A DNA stretch of 46,608 bases from an uncultured Fibrobacter sp. (GTDB taxonomy: Bacteria; Fibrobacterota; Fibrobacteria; Fibrobacterales; Fibrobacteraceae). Below the pieces are notes generated by a model. That model saw nothing but the letters and a program-made list of their open reading frames with translations, searched no databases and was not told the DNA's origin. Within the stretch, counting starts at the first letter, position 1; every line of letters begins with the position of its first letter. Position numbers and translations under genes: made by a program. Location: contig CAKUXP010000026.1 in NCBI GenBank assembly GCA_934700345.1, forward strand, positions 1-46,608. The letters run 5' to 3'. Below, piece by piece: positions 19,601-27,163 of the stretch.

Positions 19601-20042
19601 GCGCGCCGACAATCATCATGCTGAACATATGGGCGATGCCCGTCGAAAGGCGCTCCGAGCCGAACATCTCCTTGACGATGCCATACTTGGCGGGACTTCC
19701 CACGGCAAAGGCGGACGCGATGAACGGTACAAACCACACGGCGATCTGCGGATAACCGATCGCCCAGAGGACACCGACAGCGATCATCCCGGCGGTCTGC
19801 CCCAGGGACGACCAGGCGACAACCTTGCCCTTTCCAAAGCGGTCCGCGAGAAATCCCGCAATCGGGAACCAGAGCAGATAGGGCACGAAGGACATCGCCT
19901 GCAAGACGGAACTGCCGATGAGGAGTCCGGCATCCTTCCGCGAATATTTGACCCACTGTTCAAAAAAAAGAAAAAGCCCCATCTGGATGAAAGACGAGGC
20001 GAAAACGGAAACCAAATAAGGGAACAGGCCTTTGATGCGCAT
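16659..20042 (-). CDS. LplT-PlsC-acyl ligase fusion (Aas-like), second copy
   Basis: 1127 aa in three parts. Residues about 1-400 form a 12-helix MFS transporter of LplT type. About 415-620 is a PlsC-type acyltransferase with NHTSAID (HX4D, near 428) and FPEGE. About 640-1127 is an AMP-forming acyl ligase with SSGSEGTPKG (near 772), YGCTETAP (near 913) and YKTGDKG. In E. coli, LplT flips lysophospholipid inward and Aas re-acylates it using acyl-ACP; here all three are one chain. ATG 20042 is preceded by AAAGGA; a longer frame begins at a TTG and is rejected. It lies 71 nt after its paralogue in the same operon. The substrate is inferred from the family. Confidence 0.9.
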   Translation of the reverse strand: MRIKGLFPYLVSVFASSFIQMGLFLFFEQWVKYSRKDAGLLIGSSVLQAMSFVPYLLWFPIAGFLADRFGKGKVVAWSSLGQTAGMIAVGVLWAIGYPQIAVWFVPFIASAFAVGSPAKYGIVKEMFGSERLSTGIAHMFSMMIVGALVASVGVIGLYHRSATLFGVDYLLWILVGASVLSSVAAFFIPRTGRERESLQIRSPGRIFHATWYIGLSRVIITGLAVFWGLAQVFVMLSWNLSGEGFIDIVRNGLVFSAVGMIFGGYLASRSSHLFIEVGLIPVSVLGCGVCAFFIPFVDNPVLIRMLYAFLGLFFGALGTVLNSLLLLYSRPASSGRIVAVSNMVTMLFLVFVVALEVLLLKSTSLDRETFLFLFSLFLFAAFVWAFIRFPQSLLRTVFRAYYMFRYDLKITGNENIPIEGPVLLIGNHTSAIDWILLQMASPRSLRMAVNEDKSEHGFSRWILRLLGAIRINRRNPEPAMAEIRKALLHGEAVVVFPEGELSKSCHIGRFSIDYSSAIRDTDVKLIPFYIQGVWGGKESYASESVSFGTRLTRIVSIAFGKEFPADTAPAKLRNILRELSMSAWAKSLSYYPTIVPFFLAAAKRRVRHRVAIYSPLGNHLTGYGLVRLVLNFSRAIRKISHREKNVGFMLPPSPEGISLMLSIWSAGKTSVNLNYTSGVESVLKCVERTEIQTVFTSRAFLDKLQKRGQDYFVLGKVAKLVCVEDLEKSVGFLHHALAFVAAVALPSRLLEFFFVKSVKPDDVAVILFSSGSEGTPKGVMLSHRNLVSNTQQANAVFTLRPNDVMLAELPIFHSFGLTVTVLLPLFEGIPLVTCAEPTDVKTIARVCAEFRVSILVGTPTFLRAVGLNRWVHPMCLKHLRLVLSGAERLRPEIRDLFARKFKKEIYEGYGCTETAPIATFNTEDVLLDDFLTMEPCSNLSSVGMPIPGVGVKIIDPVSNRELFQGEVGMILIGGPQVMKGYFKDPERTKNVILEIGGHRWYKTGDKGKLDEDGFVIIVDRYSRFAKLGGEMISLGAVEGKLNETKILEGFDFIIVAIPDEIKGERIVLLYSGEKDADEILRELRKSGIPQLMIPGAAFRVPHVPKLGSGKADFTTAKKMAVELCAKK

Positions 20043-20113
20043 GAAAATCCTTTGATTTGGGGAAATATTAGAAATACTACGCAACCGAGCGCTGATATGC
20101 GCAGGGTAAACGC

Positions 20114-23100
20114 CTATTTCTGTGAAAGTTCCAGGGCAATCTTCTTGGATGCCTTGAAGTCCGCCTTGCCGGTCCCGAGCTTCGGAATCGCGGGGACCTT
20201 GAAGGCCATACCGGGAACCATCAACGGAGGAATTCCGGATTTGCGGAGCGCGCGGAGGATATCCGCCGGTTCCCGTTCAATTCCCGAATAGAGCAAGACG
20301 ACGCATTCGCCCTTCGCGCTATCCGGAATCGACGTCACCATGTAATCCCCGCCTTCGAGAATCTTCGTATCGTTGATGCGGAGTTCCACCGCGCCGAGCG
20401 AAATCATCTCGCCGCCGAGCTTCGCAAAGCGGCTGTAGCGATCGACAATCGTCAGAAATCCATCCTCGTCGAGATGCCCCTTGTCGCCCGTCCGGTACCA
20501 GCGACGTCCTTCGAGTTTGACAATCGCATCCTTCGTATGCGAGGAATCCTTGAGGTAGCCCTTCATCACCTGGCAGCCGCCGATGAGAATCATGCCGTCC
20601 TCGCCGACGGGAAGCTCCTCGTTCGAATCGGGATCCACAATCTTGTAGAGCGTCCCCGGAAGCGGCATTCCCACAGTCCCTGGCTTGTTGTTCACCTGCA
20701 TCGTGAGGAAATCGTCGAGGAGAATGTTGTCGTAGTTGACGGATGCGACCGGAGCCGTTTCCGTGCAGCCGTAGCCTTCAAAAATTTCCTTGCCGAACTT
20801 GAGACGGAACGCGGTGCTGATTTCGGGCCGGAGCTTTTCCGCACCGGCGATGATCAGGCGCAGATACTTGAAGCACATCGGGTGCACCCAGCGGTTCACC
20901 GTAAAGGCGCGCAGGAATGTCGGCGTTCCCACAAAGGCCGTGACGCGGAACTCCGCACATACCCGGGCCATCGTCTTCACGTCCGTCGGATCGGCGACGA
21001 CCACAATCGGCGTCCCTTCGACAAGGCAGAGAAGAACGTTTACCGTCAGCCCGAACGAGTGGAAGAGCGGAAGCTCCGCGAGCATCACGTCGGACTTGTT
21101 CGCGTTGAAAATACACGACAGCTGTTGGCAGTTTCCTATCATGTTGTAATGCGTCAGCTCGACACCTTTCGGTATTCCTTCAGTCCCCGAACTGAAGAGA
21201 ATCGCCGCGGTATCCGACAATCGGATTTTCTTGAAATAGAAGAACTTGATGAGGAAAGCCGGGAGCACAACGCCCATGACCATATGGAAGAGCATCGAAA
21301 GTTTCGGAATGCCCTTCAGGACGTCTTCCGCATAGACAAGCTTGCAGTTATTCGACAAGACGGAATAATCCGTTCCTTTCTGCTTCAAGCGTTCGAGGAA
21401 CACGCGGCTGGTAATGACAGTCTTTATATCCGCGCGTTCCATGCACTTTAGCACGATATCCGGCGACGACGTGTAATTCAGGTTCACGTTGACCATACCG
21501 CGAACCCAGCCCGCAAGATTCGCGATGATACCACCTCCGGACGGCGGAAGCATGATGCCGATATTTTTCTGCCCTGCGAGCATTTTCTTGTAAACGCGGC
21601 TAAAAGCAAGTGTCGCGCAAAGAAGTTTGTAGCCCGAAAGATGCGCCCCGTCCGGACTGTAGATGGAAGGTCCCGCCCCGACAACCTTCTTGCAGGCCTT
21701 CAGCCAGGATTCCGCAATCGGCCTGTAGTACTTGAGCGAATTGCTCCAGGCGTCAATTGAAATTTCCCGGACGATGTTCCGGATCCTGTTCGGCGACGTC
21801 TCCTTTGAAACCGGCGAACCGAACGCGACCGTAATCACCCGCATCACCTTCGGCCCGAACAGCTGGGAATCGGAATAGGCATAACGGCTTCCCCAGAGGC
21901 CCTGGATGTAGAACGGAACAATCACCGCTTCCGTACCCTCGATAGCCGCAGAATAGTCTAGCCGGAAAGGCCCGATAAAAGGCGTCTTCGCAATCTCCCC
22001 TTCCGGAAAGAGCACAACCGCTTCGCCGGCGAGAAGAGCCTCGTGGATGGACTTCATCGCGTCCTTCGGGTTCTTCCGATGAATGCGGATGACGCCCATG
22101 CGCTTGAGCACCCAACGCAAATACCACTTTTCAAAATGATCCTTGTTGCTTGCGATGCGGAGAGGCCGCGGTGTCGCCATCTGCAGGACAGCCCAGTCGA
22201 TAAAGCTGAAATGGTTTCCCATCAAAAGCACCGGTCCCTCGTCAGGAATATGCTGCAAGCCCAGGACTTTCAGCTTGTAGGAGCTGAAGAACGTGCGGAG
22301 CAGGGAGCGGAGAAGTGCCTGAGGCAAATGCTTGAGCGAATAGGTAAATCCGATAAAGGAAATCAGCGCGAGCAGCAAGAAGAAAATCGGAAAGATCAGG
22401 TGCTGTTCGTTCGGGAAAAGCTTCAGCGTATAATGGATGATGAGCGTTTCCAGCCCGAGGAAAAGTCCCAGGATGACTATCTGAATCAGGTTCGAAACGG
22501 CAAGAATCCGTCCCGAGTTCGTCGGCACCGTGTTGAACTGGAGAAGTGCGTTGAGCGTCACGAGGAACATCGATCCAAAAAAACCGATCAGCAGAAAGAG
22601 AATGTCAATAGCCACCGCCGAAGAAAGCGCAGGAACGAGCAAAAGGCAGATGGACGATCCGAGAGCCCCCATCGGAACTAGTCCCGTCTCGATAAAATCC
22701 TTCGAAGCCCGCGCCACGATAAACGACCCGAACATGAGCCCGATAACCGCAAAGAAAATTCCGTTCTTGAAAAGCGCAATCGTCTCGCTACCCGTCGCAT
22801 CCTGCTGGAAAACCATCACGAAGATCTGAACGCCCGCCCAGAAAATGGAAATGCCGACAATGCACGCTCGGACAGTCGGGAGCTTCCACGTATGCACCAC
22901 GTTCCGCACCACGGAAGAGCGCCGCGCCGAAGCGTATTCCCGCCCGACCTTCGGCACGAAAAAAGCAAACACCGTAGAAAGAAGGCTCACCCCCATAAAG
23001 ACCCACGGCCACGCAACGGTCTTCCGCAAGAACTCCTTTACAGTCGGAGCCGAATCGAACGTGGACTCCACCGCGTCAAGTCCCGGAACCATCAAGGCGG

Positions 23101-23551
23101 CAAGCACGAGCGCCGCGACAGAAAATATCTGGAGAAAGCCGTTCGCGTAGCCGAGCAGTTTCGTCCCGAACATTTCCTTCAGGATGCCGTATTTCGCCGG
23201 GCTATGCATCGCAAACGCCGAAGCGGTCAGGAGAGTGAAGAATATTGCGAGGTTGTAGAACTTAAGCGTGTAGAAAACGCCCGTTGCGATGAACGAGGCG
23301 GTCATCACCACGGAACTCCAGGCGATGACGCGGCTCTTCGAGAAGCGGTTCGAAAAAAAGCTCGCCGGAACCACCATGCAAAGGAACGGAAGGAGAAAGA
23401 AAGATTGCAGGAGCGCGCCCCAGAACAGAAGTTCCGACCCGGAATAATGCGTCGCGATGACCTTCTGCGTAAAGACGAAATGCCCCATCAGGGCAAAGTT
23501 CGTAAAGAATATCGAAAGAAATAGGGGCCAGGCACCTTTGATTTTCCACAT
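20114..23551 (-). CDS. LplT-PlsC-acyl ligase fusion (Aas-like), first copy
   Basis: 1145 aa with the same order of parts as the downstream gene: MFS transporter (about 1-410), PlsC acyltransferase with NHFSFID near 446 and FPEGE, and acyl-AMP ligase with SSGTEGIPKG near 785 and YGCTETAP near 933. The two are clearly paralogous but far from identical, which suggests an old duplication and perhaps different acyl or head-group preference. ATG 23551 has GAGG about 8 nt upstream; an in-frame TTG at 23557 is possible. It starts 21 nt after the stop of the outer-membrane-type protein, so the genes are probably co-transcribed. The role is inferred as salvage and remodelling of membrane phospholipids. 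Confidence 0.9.
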   Translation of the reverse strand: MWKIKGAWPLFLSIFFTNFALMGHFVFTQKVIATHYSGSELLFWGALLQSFFLLPFLCMVVPASFFSNRFSKSRVIAWSSVVMTASFIATGVFYTLKFYNLAIFFTLLTASAFAMHSPAKYGILKEMFGTKLLGYANGFLQIFSVAALVLAALMVPGLDAVESTFDSAPTVKEFLRKTVAWPWVFMGVSLLSTVFAFFVPKVGREYASARRSSVVRNVVHTWKLPTVRACIVGISIFWAGVQIFVMVFQQDATGSETIALFKNGIFFAVIGLMFGSFIVARASKDFIETGLVPMGALGSSICLLLVPALSSAVAIDILFLLIGFFGSMFLVTLNALLQFNTVPTNSGRILAVSNLIQIVILGLFLGLETLIIHYTLKLFPNEQHLIFPIFFLLLALISFIGFTYSLKHLPQALLRSLLRTFFSSYKLKVLGLQHIPDEGPVLLMGNHFSFIDWAVLQMATPRPLRIASNKDHFEKWYLRWVLKRMGVIRIHRKNPKDAMKSIHEALLAGEAVVLFPEGEIAKTPFIGPFRLDYSAAIEGTEAVIVPFYIQGLWGSRYAYSDSQLFGPKVMRVITVAFGSPVSKETSPNRIRNIVREISIDAWSNSLKYYRPIAESWLKACKKVVGAGPSIYSPDGAHLSGYKLLCATLAFSRVYKKMLAGQKNIGIMLPPSGGGIIANLAGWVRGMVNVNLNYTSSPDIVLKCMERADIKTVITSRVFLERLKQKGTDYSVLSNNCKLVYAEDVLKGIPKLSMLFHMVMGVVLPAFLIKFFYFKKIRLSDTAAILFSSGTEGIPKGVELTHYNMIGNCQQLSCIFNANKSDVMLAELPLFHSFGLTVNVLLCLVEGTPIVVVADPTDVKTMARVCAEFRVTAFVGTPTFLRAFTVNRWVHPMCFKYLRLIIAGAEKLRPEISTAFRLKFGKEIFEGYGCTETAPVASVNYDNILLDDFLTMQVNNKPGTVGMPLPGTLYKIVDPDSNEELPVGEDGMILIGGCQVMKGYLKDSSHTKDAIVKLEGRRWYRTGDKGHLDEDGFLTIVDRYSRFAKLGGEMISLGAVELRINDTKILEGGDYMVTSIPDSAKGECVVLLYSGIEREPADILRALRKSGIPPLMVPGMAFKVPAIPKLGTGKADFKASKKIALELSQK

Positions 23552-23572
23552 AGTCAAACCTCGAAAAGGCGA

Positions 23573-24385
23573 TTAAAACTTGACGCGCAGAGCGCAACCC
23601 AAGGTAAAGCCGTCGATGAGAATCGCGGCATCGTTCGTATATTCCCAGAGAGGGATCGAGAAGTAAGGCTCCACGTCGAACTTTCCGAGAGCAATCGCCA
23701 CTTTTGGTTCAATCGAAATGGCCATCGTATAGCCGAATTCGTCGTCGTCCGTATAGCCAATCGCACGGACATTTCCCGGCGTATTGGAAACCCAGGCGTC
23801 GTCGCTTCCGAACAGGAATTCAAACGGAAAGCCCACCCCCAGGCGAATCATCCCGAAGTTGAACTCGGGGCGAACCAAAAAATAAAGTTCGTCTGCAGAA
23901 TACTTGTTGAAATCCCAGAAATACCAGGAATGGAGACGTACGCCGAACGATTCCCAGCTGCCATAAAAGTTCGTTCCGCCGAAAACGAGCGCCGGAGAAG
24001 GATTTTCCCCGTTGCCGAGAAGCTTTTTGTCGCCTGCGGGAAACACGAATTCGAGGAAGCCTGCCGATGAAGGACCGCCATACTTGAGACCGAGAATCGG
24101 TCCCCACGTTCCCGTCGAGTTCTTGAGACCGTCATCCCGAATCGGATAGGAAAAGTTGAATTCCAGGCCTTTGACCGGGCGAATGCGAACCGTCGGAACC
24201 AGGTTCAGCTGCGACTCCTTGTCGGACAGGGACCGGTCATCCCCATCGTGGTAAGCCGACCGGTAAAACGCGCCATAAGCATTCAGTTCCACTTCAAAAG
24301 TCGAAGGGATAACGCCGTATTCGTTCCACATGGAAAATGCAGAGGGACAGGCGAGCAGAAAGCTCAGAAAAATCCATTTTTTCAT
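23573..24385 (-). CDS. Outer-membrane beta-barrel-type protein
   Basis: 270 aa beginning MKKWIFLSFLLACPSAFS, a signal peptide. The mature part is rich in alternating hydrophobic and aromatic strands (VELNAYGAFYRS, GLEFNFSYPI, SAGFLEFVFPAG) and ends in a strand closing with phenylalanine (LGCALRVKF), as expected of an outer-membrane barrel. I recognise no named family. ATG 24385 has AAGG 6 nt upstream; ATG 24409 is in frame but would put charged residues before the signal. A TATCTT box at 24427-24422 lies just before, so this gene probably opens the operon that continues through both acyltransferase fusions. A role in envelope lipid handling is only suggested by this context. Confidence 0.7.
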   Translation of the reverse strand: MKKWIFLSFLLACPSAFSMWNEYGVIPSTFEVELNAYGAFYRSAYHDGDDRSLSDKESQLNLVPTVRIRPVKGLEFNFSYPIRDDGLKNSTGTWGPILGLKYGGPSSAGFLEFVFPAGDKKLLGNGENPSPALVFGGTNFYGSWESFGVRLHSWYFWDFNKYSADELYFLVRPEFNFGMIRLGVGFPFEFLFGSDDAWVSNTPGNVRAIGYTDDDEFGYTMAISIEPKVAIALGKFDVEPYFSIPLWEYTNDAAILIDGFTLGCALRVKF

Positions 24386-24421
24386 AAAGAACCTTGGTGC
24401 AAAATTCATCGCGATTTTACA

Positions 24422-24427
24422 AAGATA
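24422..24427 (-). promoter_or_regulatory. -10 element of the envelope-lipid operon
   Basis: TATCTT followed by TG, between the stop of the peptidase gene and the start of the outer-membrane-type gene. It leaves a leader of about 30 nt with an SD before ATG 24385. Confidence 0.4.
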
Positions 24428-24432
24428 GCTTT

Positions 24433-25809
24433 TTAGGCGAGGAGCGTCTCGAGTTCGTCGATTTCCCGCGGGATATCCTGCGAGAGATCCTCGCAGCCGC
24501 CTTCCGTCACAAGCAGGTCGTTTTCGATGCGGATGCCGATATCCTCCGCGTAATGGACATTTTCCAAATCGATTTCAAAATGCCCGTAAAGCCCCGGCTC
24601 GTTCGAAATCATCATCCCCGGTTCGAGCGGACGCTTCGCGTATAGGCGGAACGGATCGCCCTCGTGAATCTGTTCGCCTATCAGGTGGCTCACCCCGTGC
24701 GGACGCTTTTCGTAAAGCAGCCCGCATTTACCGCCGATCGATCGGAAGCGTTCCGAAAGCGCGTTTTCGATAAAGTCCCACACGAGCAGGTCCAAGTCGG
24801 CGAGTTTTTTACCGGGCTTTACGTTTTTCGCATGGAACTTCTGCGCATCGAGAACGATCGAATAGAGAATCCTCTGCAACGGATTGAAACGCCCGCTCAC
24901 CGGAACCGTCCGCGAAATATCGCTGTGCTGCGTCCCTACCCGCACACCGAAATCGAGCAGAAGCAGCCGACCCGGCTCGAGCGGTTCGTCCTTTTTTGCA
25001 TAGTGCAGGCAGCAGGCGTTCTTCCCGTTCGCCACGATCGTCGGAAAAGCGAGATCGCCGTCGCTCCGGACCTGCATCCGGTAGTCGAGAAAAAGCCCCG
25101 CTTCGCGTTCGCTCTTCATGCCTTTCAGGTTCCCGAGAAGCTCGACAAAGGCTTTTCGCGAAACGTTTTCCGCCCGACGGACATCCCCTATCCGCAAAGA
25201 ATCCAGGACGATTCGCTGCGCAAAGTGCTTCTCGGCGAGACTACGGATTTCCGTTTGGGGCTCAAAGCGGCGCCTCAATTCCTCGGCGAACTTCGCGTTG
25301 TGATCGCCGGTAACGCTCCGCGGTTTCCCTTCGGACAGGAATTCGAGATAAAAGGCTTCGAGAAACTCCGGGCGGCGGGCTGCGACTTTCCGGGAAAGGC
25401 AATCCCAAAACTCGCGTTCGGGAAGAATCGTTTCAAAGCCAGTCAGGCGGCGCATTTCGTCTAGGCCTTCCACCGAATAAGCGAGCTTTGCCCCGGTCCA
25501 GAATTCCTTGTTCGCATCCTTCACCGGCAAGAAAAGAACTTCCCGTTCCCGAACGTTTTCCGCAAACGGGTCAAGCAGAAGCTTGCACCCCGCCTGATTC
25601 ACTCCCGTCAAGAAAAGAAAGGCCGGGTCCTGGACAAAGCGCGTCCACGTGCTGGCGAATACCTCTTCCGAACCGGGCTCCCGCTCGATTCCGTTAAAGA
25701 TTCCGATAGATTCCAGCTTGCCGAGCAAGGCTTCCCGACGCAAACGATAGACATCCGCCGCCGGCACGCCGCCAGAAGGCTCCAAAAAGACTTGAGAATA
25801 GCGATTCAT
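24433..25809 (-). CDS. pepP: Xaa-Pro aminopeptidase (M24B, PepP-like)
   Basis: 458 aa, similar to the 441 aa of E. coli PepP. It removes the N-terminal residue from peptides whose second residue is proline, using two metal ions in a pita-bread fold. All expected metal ligands are visible: two aspartates in LLDFGVRVGTQHSDISRT, the histidine in HGVSHLIGE, the glutamate in MISNEPGLY, and the glutamate in RIENDLLVTEGG. An N-terminal creatinase-like domain precedes them. No signal peptide, so it is cytoplasmic. A TAGATT box lies 7 nt before the ATG and no SD is visible. It is divergent from the lipoprotein-phoH-pgpH operon. Confidence 0.93.
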   Translation of the reverse strand: MNRYSQVFLEPSGGVPAADVYRLRREALLGKLESIGIFNGIEREPGSEEVFASTWTRFVQDPAFLFLTGVNQAGCKLLLDPFAENVREREVLFLPVKDANKEFWTGAKLAYSVEGLDEMRRLTGFETILPEREFWDCLSRKVAARRPEFLEAFYLEFLSEGKPRSVTGDHNAKFAEELRRRFEPQTEIRSLAEKHFAQRIVLDSLRIGDVRRAENVSRKAFVELLGNLKGMKSEREAGLFLDYRMQVRSDGDLAFPTIVANGKNACCLHYAKKDEPLEPGRLLLLDFGVRVGTQHSDISRTVPVSGRFNPLQRILYSIVLDAQKFHAKNVKPGKKLADLDLLVWDFIENALSERFRSIGGKCGLLYEKRPHGVSHLIGEQIHEGDPFRLYAKRPLEPGMMISNEPGLYGHFEIDLENVHYAEDIGIRIENDLLVTEGGCEDLSQDIPREIDELETLLA

Positions 25810-25822
25810 GCTCTGAAATCTA
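25810..25822 (-). promoter_or_regulatory. -10 element 7 nt before the aminopeptidase start
   Basis: TAGATT (25822-25817) precedes the ATG with a 7-nt gap. This is one base longer than in the 6-nt group and predicts little or no 5' leader. Confidence 0.4.
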
Positions 25823-25865
25823 AAATTTTTACCTTTCCCGATTCAAAAATCCCTATTTTTCTATA

Positions 25866-25871
25866 TATATT
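25866..25871 (+). promoter_or_regulatory. -10 element of the lipoprotein-phoH-pgpH operon
   Basis: TATATT followed by TC, 29 nt before ATG 25901. Unlike the close-spaced group this leaves a leader containing GGAG as SD. The -35 is weak. Confidence 0.4.
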
Positions 25872-25900
25872 TCAAGAAACATCTTTCGCATGGAGCTACA

Positions 25901-26194
25901 ATGTCTTTATCTCAAATCTGGAAACTCGCACTCGCTTCCCTTTGCGCACTCTCTCTTGCCGCCTGCGCCGGCTCTCGCCAGGGTTCAAGCGATACAACAG
26001 ACGGTGTTGAATACTCCGAAGACGGAAGTGTAAACACCGCCTCCCAAAAGGTCGATGAAGACGAGCTGAAGAAGACCCAGGAAGAAGCGTTCAAGGCGAC
26101 CGAGGAAAACCACGAACTCCGCCGCCAGATCTTCGAGGCCAAGACAAAGCTCGGCATCTCGACGCAGACCGAAGAAGCGACCGCCGCCCAGTAA
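25901..26194 (+). CDS. Small lipoprotein with a coiled-coil tail
   Basis: 97 aa. The signal peptide ends in a lipobox LSLAAC (Cys 22). After a Gly/Ser-rich acidic stretch, residues about 50-85 are strongly helical and charged (DELKKTQEEAFKATEENHELRRQIF), likely a coiled coil. GGAG precedes the ATG. It ends 6 nt before phoH and is probably co-transcribed with it. I know no function; small helical lipoproteins often hold envelope layers together, but nothing here shows that. Confidence 0.75.
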   Translation: MSLSQIWKLALASLCALSLAACAGSRQGSSDTTDGVEYSEDGSVNTASQKVDEDELKKTQEEAFKATEENHELRRQIFEAKTKLGISTQTEEATAAQ

Positions 26195-26200
26195 TCTTCG

Positions 26201-27163
26201 ATGGAACAGGATGTCCGCTATTCCCTGTCCGACGACCTGAAACGGATTGTCGCAGGCGAAAACGAAACGGTTTTCCGTATGCTGGAAGACCGTTTTTCCA
26301 TAAGGATTCTTTCAAGGCTCCCGGGGCTTATCCTTCGGGAAACAGGCGAAAAATCCGACATCCAGGGAGCGCTCGCCATTCTCGACCAGCTGAAGATCGC
26401 GACGAAGAACGGAACATTCCTTTCGCAAGGCTTCCTTTCTAGGCTTTTCGACAGGAACGTTGCATTTCCCGAAAGAGCTTCCGGACATTTTGTCCCCGAA
26501 ACGCCCCTTCTCCGAAACCGGCTGGGGATTCCCGTCTCCGCAAGGACGCCTTCCCAGACGAAACTCATCAAGGCCTGCGAAACGAACGACGTCATCTTCG
26601 CCGACGGTCCCGCCGGAACGGGAAAGACTTTTCTCGCAGTAGCCATCGCCGTCGCAAGTCTAGAGCTCCACGAAACGGAACGAATCTGCCTTGTGCGCCC
26701 GGCAGTCGAGGCCGGGGAATCCCTCGGCTATCTGCCCGGAGATCTCAAGGAAAAGATTTCCCCCTACCTGCGTCCCATCCAGGACAGCCTTTCCGAACTG
26801 CTCTCCCCCGAAAAGCTGCGCAAATACCAGGAAGGCGGACAAATCGAAGTCGCACCTCTCGCCTATATGCGCGGACGCACACTCAAGCATGCATTCATCA
26901 TCCTCGACGAAGCCCAGAACACGACGATACCGCAAATGCAGATGTTTTTAACGCGACTCGGCGAATATTCCAAGGCAATCATCACCGGCGACTCCTCGCA
27001 AATCGACCTCGGACCGAAACAGGTCTCGGGGTTCGCCCACGCCATCCGTCTGCTCGGAAAGATCCGGGGCATCGCGCACGTTTCGTTCCCCGCAACCGAC
27101 GTCCTGCGGCACCCGCTTGTCCGCGAAATCGTCAAGGCCTATGAAGCCGGAGGAAAAAAATGA
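26201..27163 (+). CDS. phoH: PhoH-like ATPase
   Basis: 320 aa, the usual length for PhoH/YbeZ. A P-loop GPAGTGKT (about residues 137-144) and Walker B IILDEAQN (about 231-238) mark the ATPase. LVRPAVEAGESLGYLPGD and TGDSSQIDLG are typical of the family. PhoH proteins are thought to act with YbeY in RNA metabolism. The gene overlaps pgpH by 4 nt (ATGA), so the two are translationally coupled. The usual next gene, ybeY, is not in this window. Confidence 0.95.
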   Translation: MEQDVRYSLSDDLKRIVAGENETVFRMLEDRFSIRILSRLPGLILRETGEKSDIQGALAILDQLKIATKNGTFLSQGFLSRLFDRNVAFPERASGHFVPETPLLRNRLGIPVSARTPSQTKLIKACETNDVIFADGPAGTGKTFLAVAIAVASLELHETERICLVRPAVEAGESLGYLPGDLKEKISPYLRPIQDSLSELLSPEKLRKYQEGGQIEVAPLAYMRGRTLKHAFIILDEAQNTTIPQMQMFLTRLGEYSKAIITGDSSQIDLGPKQVSGFAHAIRLLGKIRGIAHVSFPATDVLRHPLVREIVKAYEAGGKK

